Origin: Paenibacillus aurantius
GTDB lineage: Bacteria > Bacillota > Bacilli > Paenibacillales > NBRC-103111
Assembly: GCF_032268605.1 (NCBI RefSeq)
Contig: NZ_CP130318.1
Coordinates: 5,782,501 to 5,846,500 of the forward strand
DNA length: 64,000 nucleotides
Direction: 5' to 3'
Position numbers and translations under genes: made by a program. Under the pieces are notes generated by a model. It did no database searches and was not told the DNA's origin. It worked only from the letters and a program-made list of their open reading frames with translations. Below, piece after piece: positions 42,808 to 52,062 of this stretch (position 1 is the first letter of the stretch; each line of letters opens with the position of its first letter).

Positions 42808-44448
42808 TTAACGTTTGTTGTAGCGGTCCAGAGCGGCCTGCTTGATCTGAATGGCGCGGTCCAGCTTAACGGATTTGAATTTCTCTACATATTTGTCGAA
42901 GGCGTCGACCGGCTCGGTGCCAAGGATGATCTTGAGCGTCATTTCATCGACCAGTGTGTTCAGGTCGGTCATGATCTTGCCGAGCTCCGTGCTCTCTTCC
43001 GGCGTGGCGGTGATGGCCGGCAGCTTATGCTTGTCGACGTCGGTCTTCTGCCACTGGGTGATCGCTTCCCGTTGGGAAGGCAGGCCCAGATACTGCTCAA
43101 TGTACCGTTTATCCTGCACGAACGGACCATTGTAGTTGCCTCGGATATAGAGGGACATCGCCTGGGCCGGAGCCAGCTTATCCGGATTCTTCAGAAGCAG
43201 ATCGGTATATTTCGGATAGCCGTTCTCCATCTTGTAGGAGGTTCCTTCGGTTCCGAAGTTGAAGAACATGTGGCCTTCCTCGGTATAGCCGTAATCGAGC
43301 ATTCTCGCGGCGAGCTCGGCGTTCTTCGAGGTGGCCGTGATCGCCACCTGGCCGCCCGGCGAGTAGGCGGCGTCCTTCTGTCCGTAGAACGGGGTATCCC
43401 CCTTCTTCACCACCGGATAAGGGGCTCCCACGAGCAGTGCTTTAGGGTCCTTGGCTGTGAGAATCGGCATCCATTTGCCGATGCCCCCGCCCGCATTGTT
43501 AACCGTCGCGCCGGTCGCGCCGGACGATATGTTGGCGTCGAGAGCCTTCTGGTCCACCGTGGCGAAGTTCTTGTCGATCAAGCCTTCCTCGTACCATTTG
43601 CGGAAGGTCGCGAGGAACTCCTTGTACCCCTTCTCCGCCGGCCCGAACTTGATCGCGCCGTTGTCCAGATAGAAATCGCGGGTGACGCCGAACGCCCCGG
43701 CAAAGGCCCCGTTGCCCAGCTCATTGAACGGGCGCGGCGCGCTGATGACGGAGAAGGCGGCCGCCGCACCTTTTTTCTCCTTGAAAGCCTTCAGGGTGGT
43801 GTACCAGTCGTCGATCGTCTGCGGAATCGGAAGACCGAGCTCATCCAGCCAGTCCTTGCGGAGAATCGGCCCCTGGTACACCCTCAGGTAATCGTCGCCG
43901 CGGATAAAAGGAAACGCATAGTAGCTGCCGTTGTCCGTCTTGACCTGCTTGTCGATCTCGGGATGCTCCTTCAAATATTTTTTCAGGTTGGGGGCGTACT
44001 TGTCGATTACATCGTTCAGCTTGAGAATGTAGCCGTCCTTGATGGCCTTCTCCGGCCCTCCGGGGAACGCCCCCAGCCAGTCGTATTCGATCATATCGGG
44101 AAGCTCGCCCGACGCCAGCAGCACGTTCAGCGCTTCCTTCGCCTGGTTCGTCGGCGGTGCCGAGAATTTCAGGGGAACGCCGGTCTTCTTCTGCCAGTCT
44201 TGGAAGAATGGAACGTCGGCATGGGCCGATTTCACCCCGGTCAGGTTGCCGGCGAGCTCGCTCCAGTAGGTGAGGGTTTTGGCCGATTTCAAGGGATAGC
44301 TGGTGGCGCCCGCCGGTGCGGAGCTGTTGTCGGGACCCGTTGAAGGAGCAGGATCTGCGCTTTTGGTAGAAGAGCAGGCGGCCGCCAGACTACCTGTCAG
44401 GGTAGTGAGGACAAGCATGGATAAGAGCTTGCGTCGGTTGGACTTCAT
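42808..44448 (-). CDS. Extracellular solute-binding lipoprotein of the LplABC-type importer
   Basis: A 546-residue family 1 binding protein with lipobox LAAAC (lipidated C25), a Ser/Ala/Pro-rich tether (about 26-45) and a two-lobed sugar-binding domain. The large size is characteristic of the LipO/YtcQ group in Paenibacillus, which bind oligosaccharides from plant cell walls. The frame extends 21 codons upstream, but AGGAGG is eight bases before the ATG at 44448. It is the first gene of the importer operon, downstream of its presumed activator, and a cre-like site overlaps the promoter. Confidence 0.93.
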   Translation of the reverse strand: MKSNRRKLLSMLVLTTLTGSLAAACSSTKSADPAPSTGPDNSSAPAGATSYPLKSAKTLTYWSELAGNLTGVKSAHADVPFFQDWQKKTGVPLKFSAPPTNQAKEALNVLLASGELPDMIEYDWLGAFPGGPEKAIKDGYILKLNDVIDKYAPNLKKYLKEHPEIDKQVKTDNGSYYAFPFIRGDDYLRVYQGPILRKDWLDELGLPIPQTIDDWYTTLKAFKEKKGAAAAFSVISAPRPFNELGNGAFAGAFGVTRDFYLDNGAIKFGPAEKGYKEFLATFRKWYEEGLIDKNFATVDQKALDANISSGATGATVNNAGGGIGKWMPILTAKDPKALLVGAPYPVVKKGDTPFYGQKDAAYSPGGQVAITATSKNAELAARMLDYGYTEEGHMFFNFGTEGTSYKMENGYPKYTDLLLKNPDKLAPAQAMSLYIRGNYNGPFVQDKRYIEQYLGLPSQREAITQWQKTDVDKHKLPAITATPEESTELGKIMTDLNTLVDEMTLKIILGTEPVDAFDKYVEKFKSVKLDRAIQIKQAALDRYNKR

Positions 44449-44514
44449 CTCTATGACCTCCTGTAGTTCCGGGATGGACCGGTTGTCCGGGGATCTCCCC
44501 CATGCCTCCACTTT

Positions 44515-44529
44515 ATGATAGCGCTTACG
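44515..44529 (-). promoter_or_regulatory. cre-like catabolite repression site over the -10 of the importer operon
   Basis: TGATAGCGCTTACG (44516-44529) matches the CcpA consensus TGWAARCGYTWNCW with two mismatches. On the minus strand it overlaps a -10-like TATCAT (44515-44520) about 67 bases before the binding protein start. Confidence 0.45.
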
Positions 44530-44616
44530 TAAATTCCATCGCCGATTTCGCCAATTCCGTCTTAAAAATCTCCCGGTCCCCTCTTCAAAATATCCAATTC
44601 CATCGGCAATACCGCC

Positions 44617-44642
44617 AAAAAAACCGCGGCCTCACCGCGGTT
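44617..44642 (-). terminator. Terminator of the importer regulator gene
   Basis: AACCGCGG (44622-44629) and CCGCGGTT (44635-44642) pair perfectly; seven Ts follow on the minus strand. Confidence 0.8.
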
Positions 44643-44709
44643 CTCCGGCCCTTTCGGTTCTGCTGCCGCTCTGGCCTCTTGCCGCTTTCCATGCAGCCTC
44701 GTCACCCGT

Positions 44710-47091
44710 CTATTCCTTCGTATGGTGGTAGGACTCCAGCGCCTCCTTGTATTTCCCCGGGGTAAGGCCCTCGGTTTTTTTGAAGGCGCGGATGAAGGCG
44801 TTCGTGTCGTTGAAGCCGACACAGGAAGCGGCTTCCCCCACGCTCTTGGTCTTCATCAACACCTTCGCCTGCTCCACCCGGACCTTGTTGATGTAATCGA
44901 GGAGGCCCTCCCCCGTTCCATCCTTGAACAGCTTGGACAGGTAGGTCGGCTTGCGGTCGAACTGCTGGCCGATCATCGTCACGTTCAGGTTCGGATCACG
45001 GTAATGGCCCTCGATAAACGCCTTCACTTCCTCAATCAGCTCGCTCAAGCCCTTCTGGCGGGACTGCTGGAGCGCTTGTCTCCGTCTTTCTCCGGTAAAT
45101 TCGCAAACCTCCCGCAGAAGCAGAGTCAGCCCCTCGTGCATTTCGCCCACGGTCCCGCCCGTAAGAAGCGGTTCCAGCGGCTTCGGCCCCCGCTGCAGGA
45201 AGCTCTCTCCCTGCTCTCCGGTCTCGCCGATCGTCTTCAGCATCGTGCTGACGAGGTCCATCATGAGCAGCCGGGCAAGGAGAACGGAGACTCCCGGCCG
45301 CTTTACGTTGCGCTCAATGATGTCATGGAGCAAGGCCTCCGCCTTCTCCGTTTCCCCAAGCTTCACATGGCCCATCAGCTGCCGCTCGACCTGCAGGGGA
45401 TAATAGTAGCCGTTCTCCGTCTCGCGCGTCCGGTTGGGGCGGATCTCCCCATAGGAGAGGATCTCCTTGCGCCCCATCACCAGCTTGTATTCCATCGCAT
45501 CCACCGCTTCGCCGAAGGCGCGGGCTATGCCCGCCAGCCCGCTGTGAATCCCGCTGATCGAGACGGTCAGGTGAATGTGGTACTGGGCCGCCAGGAAAGC
45601 CTGGGCTTCCCGGGCGATGCGGAGCAGCTCCTCCTGTTGCTTGCTCCGGTCCTCCATGGTCAAATTCACAAGGCAGGCGAGCATTTCGTCCACCTCGGCG
45701 GCATAGCCCGCATTGTTCTGGTTAGCCAACTCCTCCATGACGTTCATCACGATAAAATGCAGCAGCTTCCACCGGTTCCCTTCGTCGCTGTCCGGGAAGC
45801 GCTCGAAGAAAGCAGCGCTTTCCTCGACGACCAGGAGCAGGACGCCGAAATCGCCGGATTCGAATTTCATGCCGAAGGTTGTCAGCGCCTCCGCGACCGG
45901 AATCTCGCTCCCCGGCCTCCCGCGCAGAAGGCGGGTGATGAAATTCGACCGGAGCACATGACGCTGCTGCTCCATCCTCATCCGGATCTGATCCACCTCG
46001 AGCAGCGTACGGTCCACCGCCTCCTGCAGAAAGCGGAATTCGTTATACGGCTGCGTGGATTGGGATGCGCTCTGCCGGGAAAAGGCCTGAACGAGCCGGC
46101 GCACCGGATGATAGTTCATCCTCAGGAACACGGTCATGAGGAGACCGCCCCCGAGCAGGCTGACCGCCATGCTCATGAACGTCAGCCTGCGGACATGCTC
46201 GGCCTTGCTCCAATACAGGCTGCGCGGGACCATCGAGACATATTGGAGACCGGAGCGTGCCGAGCCGATCTTCATGACCTCGAATTCTTCCCCTTCGGGA
46301 CTCTTATACAGCAGCTTCGAAGAATCGGCCAAGGCGTCGATCGGCCAGCTGTCGCCGGCGGTATCGGAGTTCGACACGAGCACCTGGTTTTCTTGGTTGA
46401 GAATAAAGACATGGCCCTTGTTAAAAAGCTCGACGTTGCGGATCGCCCCGAGAATACGGGCCTGGTCGATCATGATGACATTGGAGGCCGAGGGCCCGTC
46501 CTTCTCCATTGGATATGAGCTGACATAGGCGACCGTTTTTTCCAGCTTGCCGTCATCGGTGATCCGGTACATGGGCACGAAGCCCCGGTTGTTCGTCCGC
46601 TTAAGCAGGGAGCTCCAAGCGCTAAAGGGAAACCCTTCGGTCTTATGGAGGGTTGCATAGGCGAACGCCCCTCCCCGGACCGTGCCCGGGAGAATGACCT
46701 TGTCGTCCCCATTCAAGTATAGATAGAACAGGTCGATGAAGGAGTAAGACGTTTTGTAGACTTTAAGCTCCTGGGAAATCTGGTAGAGGTCGTATTCGTA
46801 ATCCTTCGGGAACACCTCATATTTGTTGGAAAAAAGCACTTCCTGCACCTTCAGGTTCCAGGTCATCTCGAGGTTAAGCCGCTCCATCGTCTGGAATTGG
46901 TTGTCCATGACCTCGCGTACCTGCTTGAGCAGCGATTCGTTCGCCGAGTCAATCTCTTCCTTCAGCGTCCGGCTGGATTCGAAATAGACGAGGATCCCGA
47001 TAATCACGGGAAGAAGCAGAATAACGGCGTAGGACAGGAACCAGGTCAGCACGATACTGCGTTTGTTGAACGAAAACCGAAGCCCCTGCAT
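44710..47091 (-). CDS. Membrane-bound AraC-type regulator with extracellular sensor domain
   Basis: A 793-residue one-component sensor-regulator. Two membrane helices (about residues 12-35 and 295-315) enclose an extracellular Cache-like sensor domain, a cytoplasmic linker follows, and an AraC double helix-turn-helix forms the last 100 residues (LNVTMIGQQFDRKPTYLSKLFKD, then VGEAASCVGFNDTNAFIRAFKKTEGLTPGKYK). Such proteins (YtdP type) activate neighbouring LplABC importers when an oligosaccharide or its binding protein is sensed. GGGAGGAG lies just before the ATG at 47091. It is transcribed toward the importer operon, which begins after its terminator. Confidence 0.92.
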   Translation of the reverse strand: MQGLRFSFNKRSIVLTWFLSYAVILLLPVIIGILVYFESSRTLKEEIDSANESLLKQVREVMDNQFQTMERLNLEMTWNLKVQEVLFSNKYEVFPKDYEYDLYQISQELKVYKTSYSFIDLFYLYLNGDDKVILPGTVRGGAFAYATLHKTEGFPFSAWSSLLKRTNNRGFVPMYRITDDGKLEKTVAYVSSYPMEKDGPSASNVIMIDQARILGAIRNVELFNKGHVFILNQENQVLVSNSDTAGDSWPIDALADSSKLLYKSPEGEEFEVMKIGSARSGLQYVSMVPRSLYWSKAEHVRRLTFMSMAVSLLGGGLLMTVFLRMNYHPVRRLVQAFSRQSASQSTQPYNEFRFLQEAVDRTLLEVDQIRMRMEQQRHVLRSNFITRLLRGRPGSEIPVAEALTTFGMKFESGDFGVLLLVVEESAAFFERFPDSDEGNRWKLLHFIVMNVMEELANQNNAGYAAEVDEMLACLVNLTMEDRSKQQEELLRIAREAQAFLAAQYHIHLTVSISGIHSGLAGIARAFGEAVDAMEYKLVMGRKEILSYGEIRPNRTRETENGYYYPLQVERQLMGHVKLGETEKAEALLHDIIERNVKRPGVSVLLARLLMMDLVSTMLKTIGETGEQGESFLQRGPKPLEPLLTGGTVGEMHEGLTLLLREVCEFTGERRRQALQQSRQKGLSELIEEVKAFIEGHYRDPNLNVTMIGQQFDRKPTYLSKLFKDGTGEGLLDYINKVRVEQAKVLMKTKSVGEAASCVGFNDTNAFIRAFKKTEGLTPGKYKEALESYHHTKE

Positions 47092-47134
47092 CCGGCTCCT
47101 CCCTTCTTCCCCTAACCATCCGGCGGATGGCGGA

Positions 47135-47148
47135 CGTAAGCGTTTACC
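47135..47148. promoter_or_regulatory. cre-like site upstream of the importer regulator
   Basis: CGTAAGCGTTTACC (47135-47148) matches the CcpA consensus at 12 of 14 positions and lies 44 bases before the regulator's start codon. Confidence 0.5.
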
Positions 47149-47160
47149 CCGAACAAGCAA

Positions 47161-47201
47161 AAAAAGAAAGACAGGCAAAGCGCGGGCGCTTTCCTGTCTT
47201 T
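47161..47201 (-). terminator. Terminator downstream of the 182-residue membrane protein gene
   Basis: AAAGACAGG pairs with CCTGTCTTT, with an inner AAAGCGC/GCGCTTT pairing; on the minus strand CTTTCTTTTTTTG follows. It lies about 140 bases after the stop codon at 47338. Confidence 0.7.
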
Positions 47202-47337
47202 ATTGTAGAGACTGCGGGAGGATGGAGTCAATCGGTAAAGCCAGGGTGAACAACCCTTACGGAGGAGCTTTCCTATAAACAAGATTAGGGCCAGGAGGAA
47301 ACGGACTGCTTCCGGCGGGGAGGGCTTCCGACAAGGA

Positions 47338-47886
47338 TTAGACCCTACCGGTGCCGGCTTTAGGCTTAGGCTGGCGCGGCCACAGGCTGTAGCTGAAAGA
47401 GATCAGGAAGTCGAGACCGAGCACAAGGGTCCAGATGCGGATCACCTTCAGAAGAGATTCGGTGGAGCCTTCATCGGCGAGGAGCATCATGCCGTACAGC
47501 AGGCCGCAGCCGATGATCCAGGCGGCCGCATGAAGCAGCCACCCGGATCTTTCGTACCGGGCGTGCTCCGCGCCGTATTTCTTGACGGGAGCGGGACCGC
47601 CGGCGAACCAGTGCGCGAAGCGAAGGTCGGCCCAGCGGATCATCCGGCTGCCGAAGGCAAGCGACCCGCCGATATAGACGGCCGAAAGCCCGTGTGCCCA
47701 GCCGGCGGTTCCTCCGTTCCGAAGATCGGCGTAAGCCGTAAGAAGAATAACCAGGTCGATAACCGGGGTGCAGGCGAGAAGCACTACCCCGAGCTTCGGG
47801 CGGCGGAGCAGGTACCGGCAGGCCAGACCCGCGGCGACGAACACCCAGAAGGCGATCTCACTTCCAATCAGGAGAACGGGAATCAA
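47338..47886 (-). CDS. Four-helix membrane protein of unknown function
   Basis: A 182-residue integral membrane protein with about four or five hydrophobic segments (near residues 5-25, 32-52, 65-80, 112-135 and 148-165) and a basic C-terminal tail (RQPKPKAGTGRV). It resembles small Bacillales membrane proteins that stand next to TetR genes, but I cannot name the family with certainty. It is divergent from the TetR gene at 47980 with a 93-base shared promoter region, so the TetR protein probably controls it. Confidence 0.75.
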   Translation of the reverse strand: MIPVLLIGSEIAFWVFVAAGLACRYLLRRPKLGVVLLACTPVIDLVILLTAYADLRNGGTAGWAHGLSAVYIGGSLAFGSRMIRWADLRFAHWFAGGPAPVKKYGAEHARYERSGWLLHAAAWIIGCGLLYGMMLLADEGSTESLLKVIRIWTLVLGLDFLISFSYSLWPRQPKPKAGTGRV

Positions 47887-47934
47887 GGGGCTTCCTCCTT
47901 TTTAGTACAATCGTATTATTAAAAGCCATGGTTT

Positions 47935-47962
47935 ATTATAGCACTTCCGTATTAAAAAACAA
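47935..47962 (-). promoter_or_regulatory. Promoter of the membrane protein gene
   Basis: TTGTTT (47957-47962), 16 bases and a perfect TATAAT (47935-47940) on the minus strand. The sequence CGTATTA followed by A-rich DNA occurs at both 47922 and 47949 and may be the repeated half-site of the divergent TetR regulator. Confidence 0.6.
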
Positions 47963-47979
47963 TAGGCTACAATAAAGCC

Positions 47980-48582
47980 ATGCCGAAACTAGTGGATCAC
48001 CGCAAACGAAGAGAGCTCCTGGCCCAGGCGGCCTGGCGCGTCATAAGAAGAGCCGGCCTCGACGGCTTGTCCGTTCGGACCGTGGCCGAGGAGGCCGGGA
48101 TGTCGCTTGGCTCCCTGCGCCATTACTTTGGCAGCCAGGCGGAGCTGCTCGCCTTCTCCATGCGGCTCGTCTCCGAGCAGGCGACCCGGCGCATCGAAGG
48201 CCTCCCCTACACCGGCGAGCCGCGGGCGGACATTCTCCTGATCATCGCGGAGCTGCTGCCCCTCGACGAGGTGCGCCGGGAGGAAGCCGAGGTGTGGCTC
48301 GCGTTCGCGGCCAAGGCCGTCTCGGATCCGGCGATCGGAGAGCTGTACCGCGAGGTGCACGAGCAGCTGTACGCCGGCTTCCGCCGGATGCTGGAGGGAC
48401 TGGCCGCCGTAGGGCTCGCGAAGCCGGGTCTCCGCCTCGAGACGGAGACGAAGCGGCTTCATGCCCTGGTCGACGGGCTCGTCCTTCACCATGCGGCGGC
48501 TCCGGAGCGGGTTACCTCCGAGGACATGCTGGCTGCGGTCACGCTGCATCTCGACAGCCTGCTCGAGCGGCCCGCCGAATAG
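47980..48582 (+). CDS. TetR family transcriptional regulator
   Basis: A 200-residue TetR regulator with RRELLAQAAWRVIRRAGLDGLSVRTVAEEAGMSLGSLRHYFGSQAEL as the DNA-binding domain (residues 9-54) and a C-terminal helical domain resembling the BetI/YcdC group. It has a basic N-terminus (KLVDHRKRRE). A ribosome site before the ATG is poor. It is divergent from the membrane protein gene at 47338 and likely represses it. A terminator follows. Confidence 0.9.
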   Translation: MPKLVDHRKRRELLAQAAWRVIRRAGLDGLSVRTVAEEAGMSLGSLRHYFGSQAELLAFSMRLVSEQATRRIEGLPYTGEPRADILLIIAELLPLDEVRREEAEVWLAFAAKAVSDPAIGELYREVHEQLYAGFRRMLEGLAAVGLAKPGLRLETETKRLHALVDGLVLHHAAAPERVTSEDMLAAVTLHLDSLLERPAE

Positions 48583-48694
48583 GCTGCCGGCGGAGGTGGG
48601 AGAGACGCCGAAGGGACGGCGCTCCTCCGATCACCGGCAGTCCGGGTTCGGGTTCCTTCCAGCCGGACGCCTCCCCAAGCCGCCATAACCTTGC

Positions 48695-48736
48695 ATAACC
48701 CGATTGCCTCCTGGTGGAAGCGTTCGGGTTATTATT
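48695..48736. terminator. Bidirectional terminator between the TetR and WYL genes
   Basis: ATAACCCGA (48695-48703) pairs with TCGGGTTAT (48724-48732); TATTTT follows on the plus strand. Confidence 0.7.
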
Positions 48737-48742
48737 TTAAAT

Positions 48743-49663
48743 TCACACTTCATACAACTTCGCCAGCTCCGCCACGTGCCGGCGCACTTCCTCCCGCACC
48801 TCCGGCGGTCCCAACACCGTCACCAAGGAACTATAGCTGAGAATGCTCCGGACCGCTTTGTCCAGGGAAGAATAGCTCGCGTTCACCGACACGGAGCCGT
48901 CCGGATGGCTGGTCACCGGATCATAACCGAACTCGTCCCGGACCCGGGTTCTCACAGAGGGATGAAAATGAAGCTCCGCCTTCACCCTGGCGAAGTCAGC
49001 CTTGGCCATAAACTGCCTCTCGACATCCTCCAGGGTGTAATCGCGGCGGACGAAGGCTTCGGACAGGACCTCCAGGTTCGTCATCCGAGACAGCCGGAAG
49101 ACCCGATAATCGGAGCGGCTCCGGCAGTATCCGTACAGATACCAGATGTAGCCCTTCAGAAAAAGCCCCATCGGCTCCATCGTGCGGACCGTTTCCGCTC
49201 CCCGGTTATCCCAATAGCCGAACCTCACGAGACGCAGCTCCTTCATCGCCTTCCGGAGCGGACCTATCTTCTCCTTGTCGTTCGGAACCGGGGTAAAATC
49301 CAAATCCACGTTGCCCGCTTTGCCGGAGCCCCCTTCTCCCGAAGCCAGGGCTCCTATCCGCTCCAGCAGGCGGTCGAGCTCGGTGCTTTCGGTCGCGGAC
49401 CGGGCTCCGCGAAGGGCGCTGATGATGGAGGAGAAGTCGTCCATGGACAAGAGCTGCTTGTCGAGGCGGTACCCCGGCATAATCTCATAGCCTCCGTCCG
49501 AACCGGCAAACGACACAATCGGAATGCCCGCGAGGTTAATCGCCTCCATATCCCGGTAGATGGTGCGAGGGGTCACTTCGAAGCGCTCGGCCAGCTCGGC
49601 AGCGCTCACACGGGTCTTATTCAATAAAGTCATCGTGATGGCAAGCAGCCGGTCTAGCTTCAT
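48743..49663 (-). CDS. WYL domain transcriptional regulator (YafY family)
   Basis: A 306-residue regulator with an N-terminal HTH_11 domain (MKLDRLLAITMTLLNKTRVSAAELAERFEVTPRTIYRDMEAI) and a WYL domain (about 135-215, with GYIWYLYGYCR) followed by the WCX region. WYL domains bind nucleic acid or nucleotide ligands. The next gene upstream on the same strand is the AlkZ-like glycosylase (37 bases apart), so they may be cotranscribed and could share a role in DNA damage response, which is an inference. Confidence 0.92.
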   Translation of the reverse strand: MKLDRLLAITMTLLNKTRVSAAELAERFEVTPRTIYRDMEAINLAGIPIVSFAGSDGGYEIMPGYRLDKQLLSMDDFSSIISALRGARSATESTELDRLLERIGALASGEGGSGKAGNVDLDFTPVPNDKEKIGPLRKAMKELRLVRFGYWDNRGAETVRTMEPMGLFLKGYIWYLYGYCRSRSDYRVFRLSRMTNLEVLSEAFVRRDYTLEDVERQFMAKADFARVKAELHFHPSVRTRVRDEFGYDPVTSHPDGSVSVNASYSSLDKAVRSILSYSSLVTVLGPPEVREEVRRHVAELAKLYEV

Positions 49664-49700
49664 GCGGCTTTCTCCTTACGTATGGATTGGGTTCTGTTGT

Positions 49701-50861
49701 TTATTCCTTTACGGGATTGGCCAAAAGGAACTCCGGCGCTTCTTCCTCAGCTGCCCAACCGAGCAGCCGGCGCCCCTCGCTTTCGATCGCCTCCCGCTGC
49801 CCTGAACAGAGAGGAGTGAAGGGCTCCACGGTGAGAAGGGCTTTTCCTTTGGCCCGTTCAATCCGCCACGTTCCGGCAACGAACCCGTCCACCAGAAAGG
49901 TGGAGTGCACGAGTCCATTACGGGTAATCACCCGCTTGCGTTCCTCTTCCCCGATAATCCGCGAACGGTCGGCGTGGGAAAGCAGACTATTGTCGAACTC
50001 TCCCATAAACCGGACGGGAACCGGCGTATCCTCTTCCGGCCGAGGGGCGTCCGGGAGGTCGAACAGCTCTACGCCGTTCTCATCCAGGAAGACCGACAGC
50101 CTCGGACGCAGCTTCTCCATTTCCGGACCGAGCCGGGCAAGACCCGACCAGGCCTGCACATCCTTAACGGAGGCTGGGCCGAAGGCCGCCAGGTACCGGA
50201 GAATCCACCTGGCCGGGTCCGGTACGTCGGCAAGCGGCCTGCCCAGCCACGATTCGGCGGACGTGTGCACGGCCTGGCCGCTCCGGCCCCAGAGGCCGCG
50301 CGGCGGGAGCTGAACGAGCGGCACGAAGGTACGCACCGCCGCGCAGAGGGCGGCCGCATCCCGGCCGGGCCACCGGTCCTGGAGCCGCTTGCCCAGCTCC
50401 TGGAAGGAAAGCGGCTCCTCCTCGACCCGGCGGCGTCCCTCCCGGGCCAGTTCCTCGCGCTCCAGCCCTTCGAGGTACCGGCTGTGCTGGCTTCCCTTCA
50501 GGCCGCGGTCCAGCGCGGCCTGCACCCAGGGGCGCAGCTCCCTGGCGTCCGCAGCGGACACCAGGTGAAGGGTGGAGCGCATCAGGGCGAGGCGGACCGC
50601 CTTCCTCTCCTGGATAAGCCCGCTCAACTCCTCGTGGCGGAAGTTCTGCAGTCTTGCCCAAAGCGCATAATACGGCGCGGTCGGAGACTGCGCCTGCAGC
50701 CCGGCCAAGTGTTCAACCGCTTCCAGGGCGGAAAGCGGGGAACGGTCCAGCAGCAGCTGCCGGGCAAGCAGCGCGCGGTTCAAGGCTCGGCGGCTCATGA
50801 CCTTCCGGTTAAGGCTCGGACTCTCATGCGCCTGAGGGCGGACGGGTTTAGCGCGGCTCAT
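49701..50861 (-). CDS. Winged-helix DNA-binding protein of the AlkZ/YcaQ-related (HTH_42) family
   Basis: A 386-residue protein of the HTH_42 family, which includes the DNA glycosylases AlkZ and YcaQ that unhook interstrand crosslinks. The QxQ catalytic motif is present as GLQAQSPTAPYYALWAR near residue 53-69, and SRRALNRALLARQLLLDR is the typical N-terminal helix. The region MRSTLHLVSAADA and the C-terminal FLVDGFVAGTWRIE are also typical. The N-terminal 20 residues are basic and poorly conserved, so the start might be the ATG of MSRRALNRALL. Substrate is unproven. Confidence 0.85.
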   Translation of the reverse strand: MSRAKPVRPQAHESPSLNRKVMSRRALNRALLARQLLLDRSPLSALEAVEHLAGLQAQSPTAPYYALWARLQNFRHEELSGLIQERKAVRLALMRSTLHLVSAADARELRPWVQAALDRGLKGSQHSRYLEGLEREELAREGRRRVEEEPLSFQELGKRLQDRWPGRDAAALCAAVRTFVPLVQLPPRGLWGRSGQAVHTSAESWLGRPLADVPDPARWILRYLAAFGPASVKDVQAWSGLARLGPEMEKLRPRLSVFLDENGVELFDLPDAPRPEEDTPVPVRFMGEFDNSLLSHADRSRIIGEEERKRVITRNGLVHSTFLVDGFVAGTWRIERAKGKALLTVEPFTPLCSGQREAIESEGRRLLGWAAEEEAPEFLLANPVKE

Positions 50862-50905
50862 GCGTAGGCCTCCTTTTAGTGGATAGGATTGCGGAGAGCA
50901 GCCCT

Positions 50906-51853
50906 TTAGCGGAAGCGCCGGTAAAACTTGCGAATATCAGGCGCCAGCAGGTCGGGAGCGTCCATTGCCGCGAAGTGGGTTCCCCGCTCGAACTCCGACC
51001 AATGCACGATGTTGAGGTTGTCCCGCTCCGCAAACGGCCGGATGGTCTTGAAATCGTGACCGAACACCGCCACACCGGTCGGAGCCGTATTCGGCCCTTG
51101 CCCCGCTTCCGGATTGCGCGCATTCTCATAGTACAAGCGGGACGAGGACTCTGCCGTATTGGTGAGCCAGTACAGCATCACGTTCGTCAGAAAGGCATCC
51201 CGGCCGATGAAATCGACATGATCCCCGAAGCCGTTGAACAGATCGGCGATCCAGGCAAGCTGACCGGCCGGGGAATCCGCCAAACCGTAGGACAGCGTAA
51301 GCGGCCGGGATTGCTGAATGGCGTTGAACCCGGCCCTTTCCTGAAAGGCTCCGAGAAATTGCAGCCGTTTGTGGTCTTCTTCCGATAGACCAGCCATTTC
51401 GGCCGGATCCCCGGACGGAAAGGAGAACAGCTGCAGCACATGAATGCCGAGCAGTCCCTCCGGCTTAAGGATTCCGAGCTCACGGGCGACCAGCGCTCCG
51501 CAGTCGCTCCCATGAGCCCCGTACTGCTCATACCCAAGGCGCCTCATCAGCTCATCCCATGCCCGGGCAATCCGGGTAATCGTCCAGCCGGCTTCGACCT
51601 CCGGTCCCGAGAAGCCGAAGCCGGGTACGGAGGGGATGACCACATGAAAGGCATCCTCCGGGTTCCCGCCGTAGGCCCGCGGGTTGGTGAGCGGCCCGAT
51701 CATCTCGAGAAACTCCACTACCGAGCTGGGCCATCCGTGCATCAACAGCAGAGGCAGCGCATGGGGCTCGGGGGAACGGACATGCAGAAAGTGAACGTTC
51801 GCCCCGTCCAGGGTCGTGAGGAATTGAGGGAATTCATTCAGCCGCGCTCCCAA
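50906..51853 (-). pseudogene. Epoxide hydrolase, catalytic part (separated from its N-terminal domain by an out-of-frame deletion)
   Basis: This frame of 315 codons encodes the alpha/beta-hydrolase part of an EHN-type epoxide hydrolase: oxyanion motif MHGWPSSVVEF, nucleophile Asp in HGSDCGAL, lid region, and base His in ERGTHFAAMDAP. It starts with the family sequence ARLNEFPQF, which in intact enzymes is preceded by the EHN domain and about ten linking residues (YDWR-like). Here the EHN domain lies in another frame that ends at 51838. There is no ribosome site at the nominal TTG at 51853, so separate translation is doubtful. The rest of the frame is undamaged. Confidence 0.8.
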
Positions 51854-52041
51854 TAAGCGGCCAATTCTTTAACATAGTCCCGCGAGACGCCATATTTCCA
51901 GCCGGCATCCTTCGGGGCTTCGGGCCAGCGGGTCAAGGACAGGCGCAGGCGGAGATCGTCAAGCTCCGACTGGGGAATGTCTACTCGGAATGGGCGGATT
52001 TCAGCTTCAGCTGCGGTACGATTGGAAGGAACGGTTGTCAT
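51838..52041 (-). pseudogene. Epoxide hydrolase, N-terminal EHN domain fragment
   Basis: The first 67 residues of the epoxide hydrolase: FRVDIPQSELDDLRLRLSLTRWP and GWKYGVSRDYVKELAAYW are signature parts of the EHN domain. The frame then reads ERG and stops at TGA (51838-51840), 15 bases inside the overlapping frame of the catalytic part. GAGGAGG lies ahead of the ATG, so this part is still translated. Compared with intact members about nine residues around the FDWR motif are missing, which indicates a small deletion that also changed the frame. Confidence 0.8.
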
Positions 52042-52062
52042 GGGAAAGGCCTCCTCAAAATA

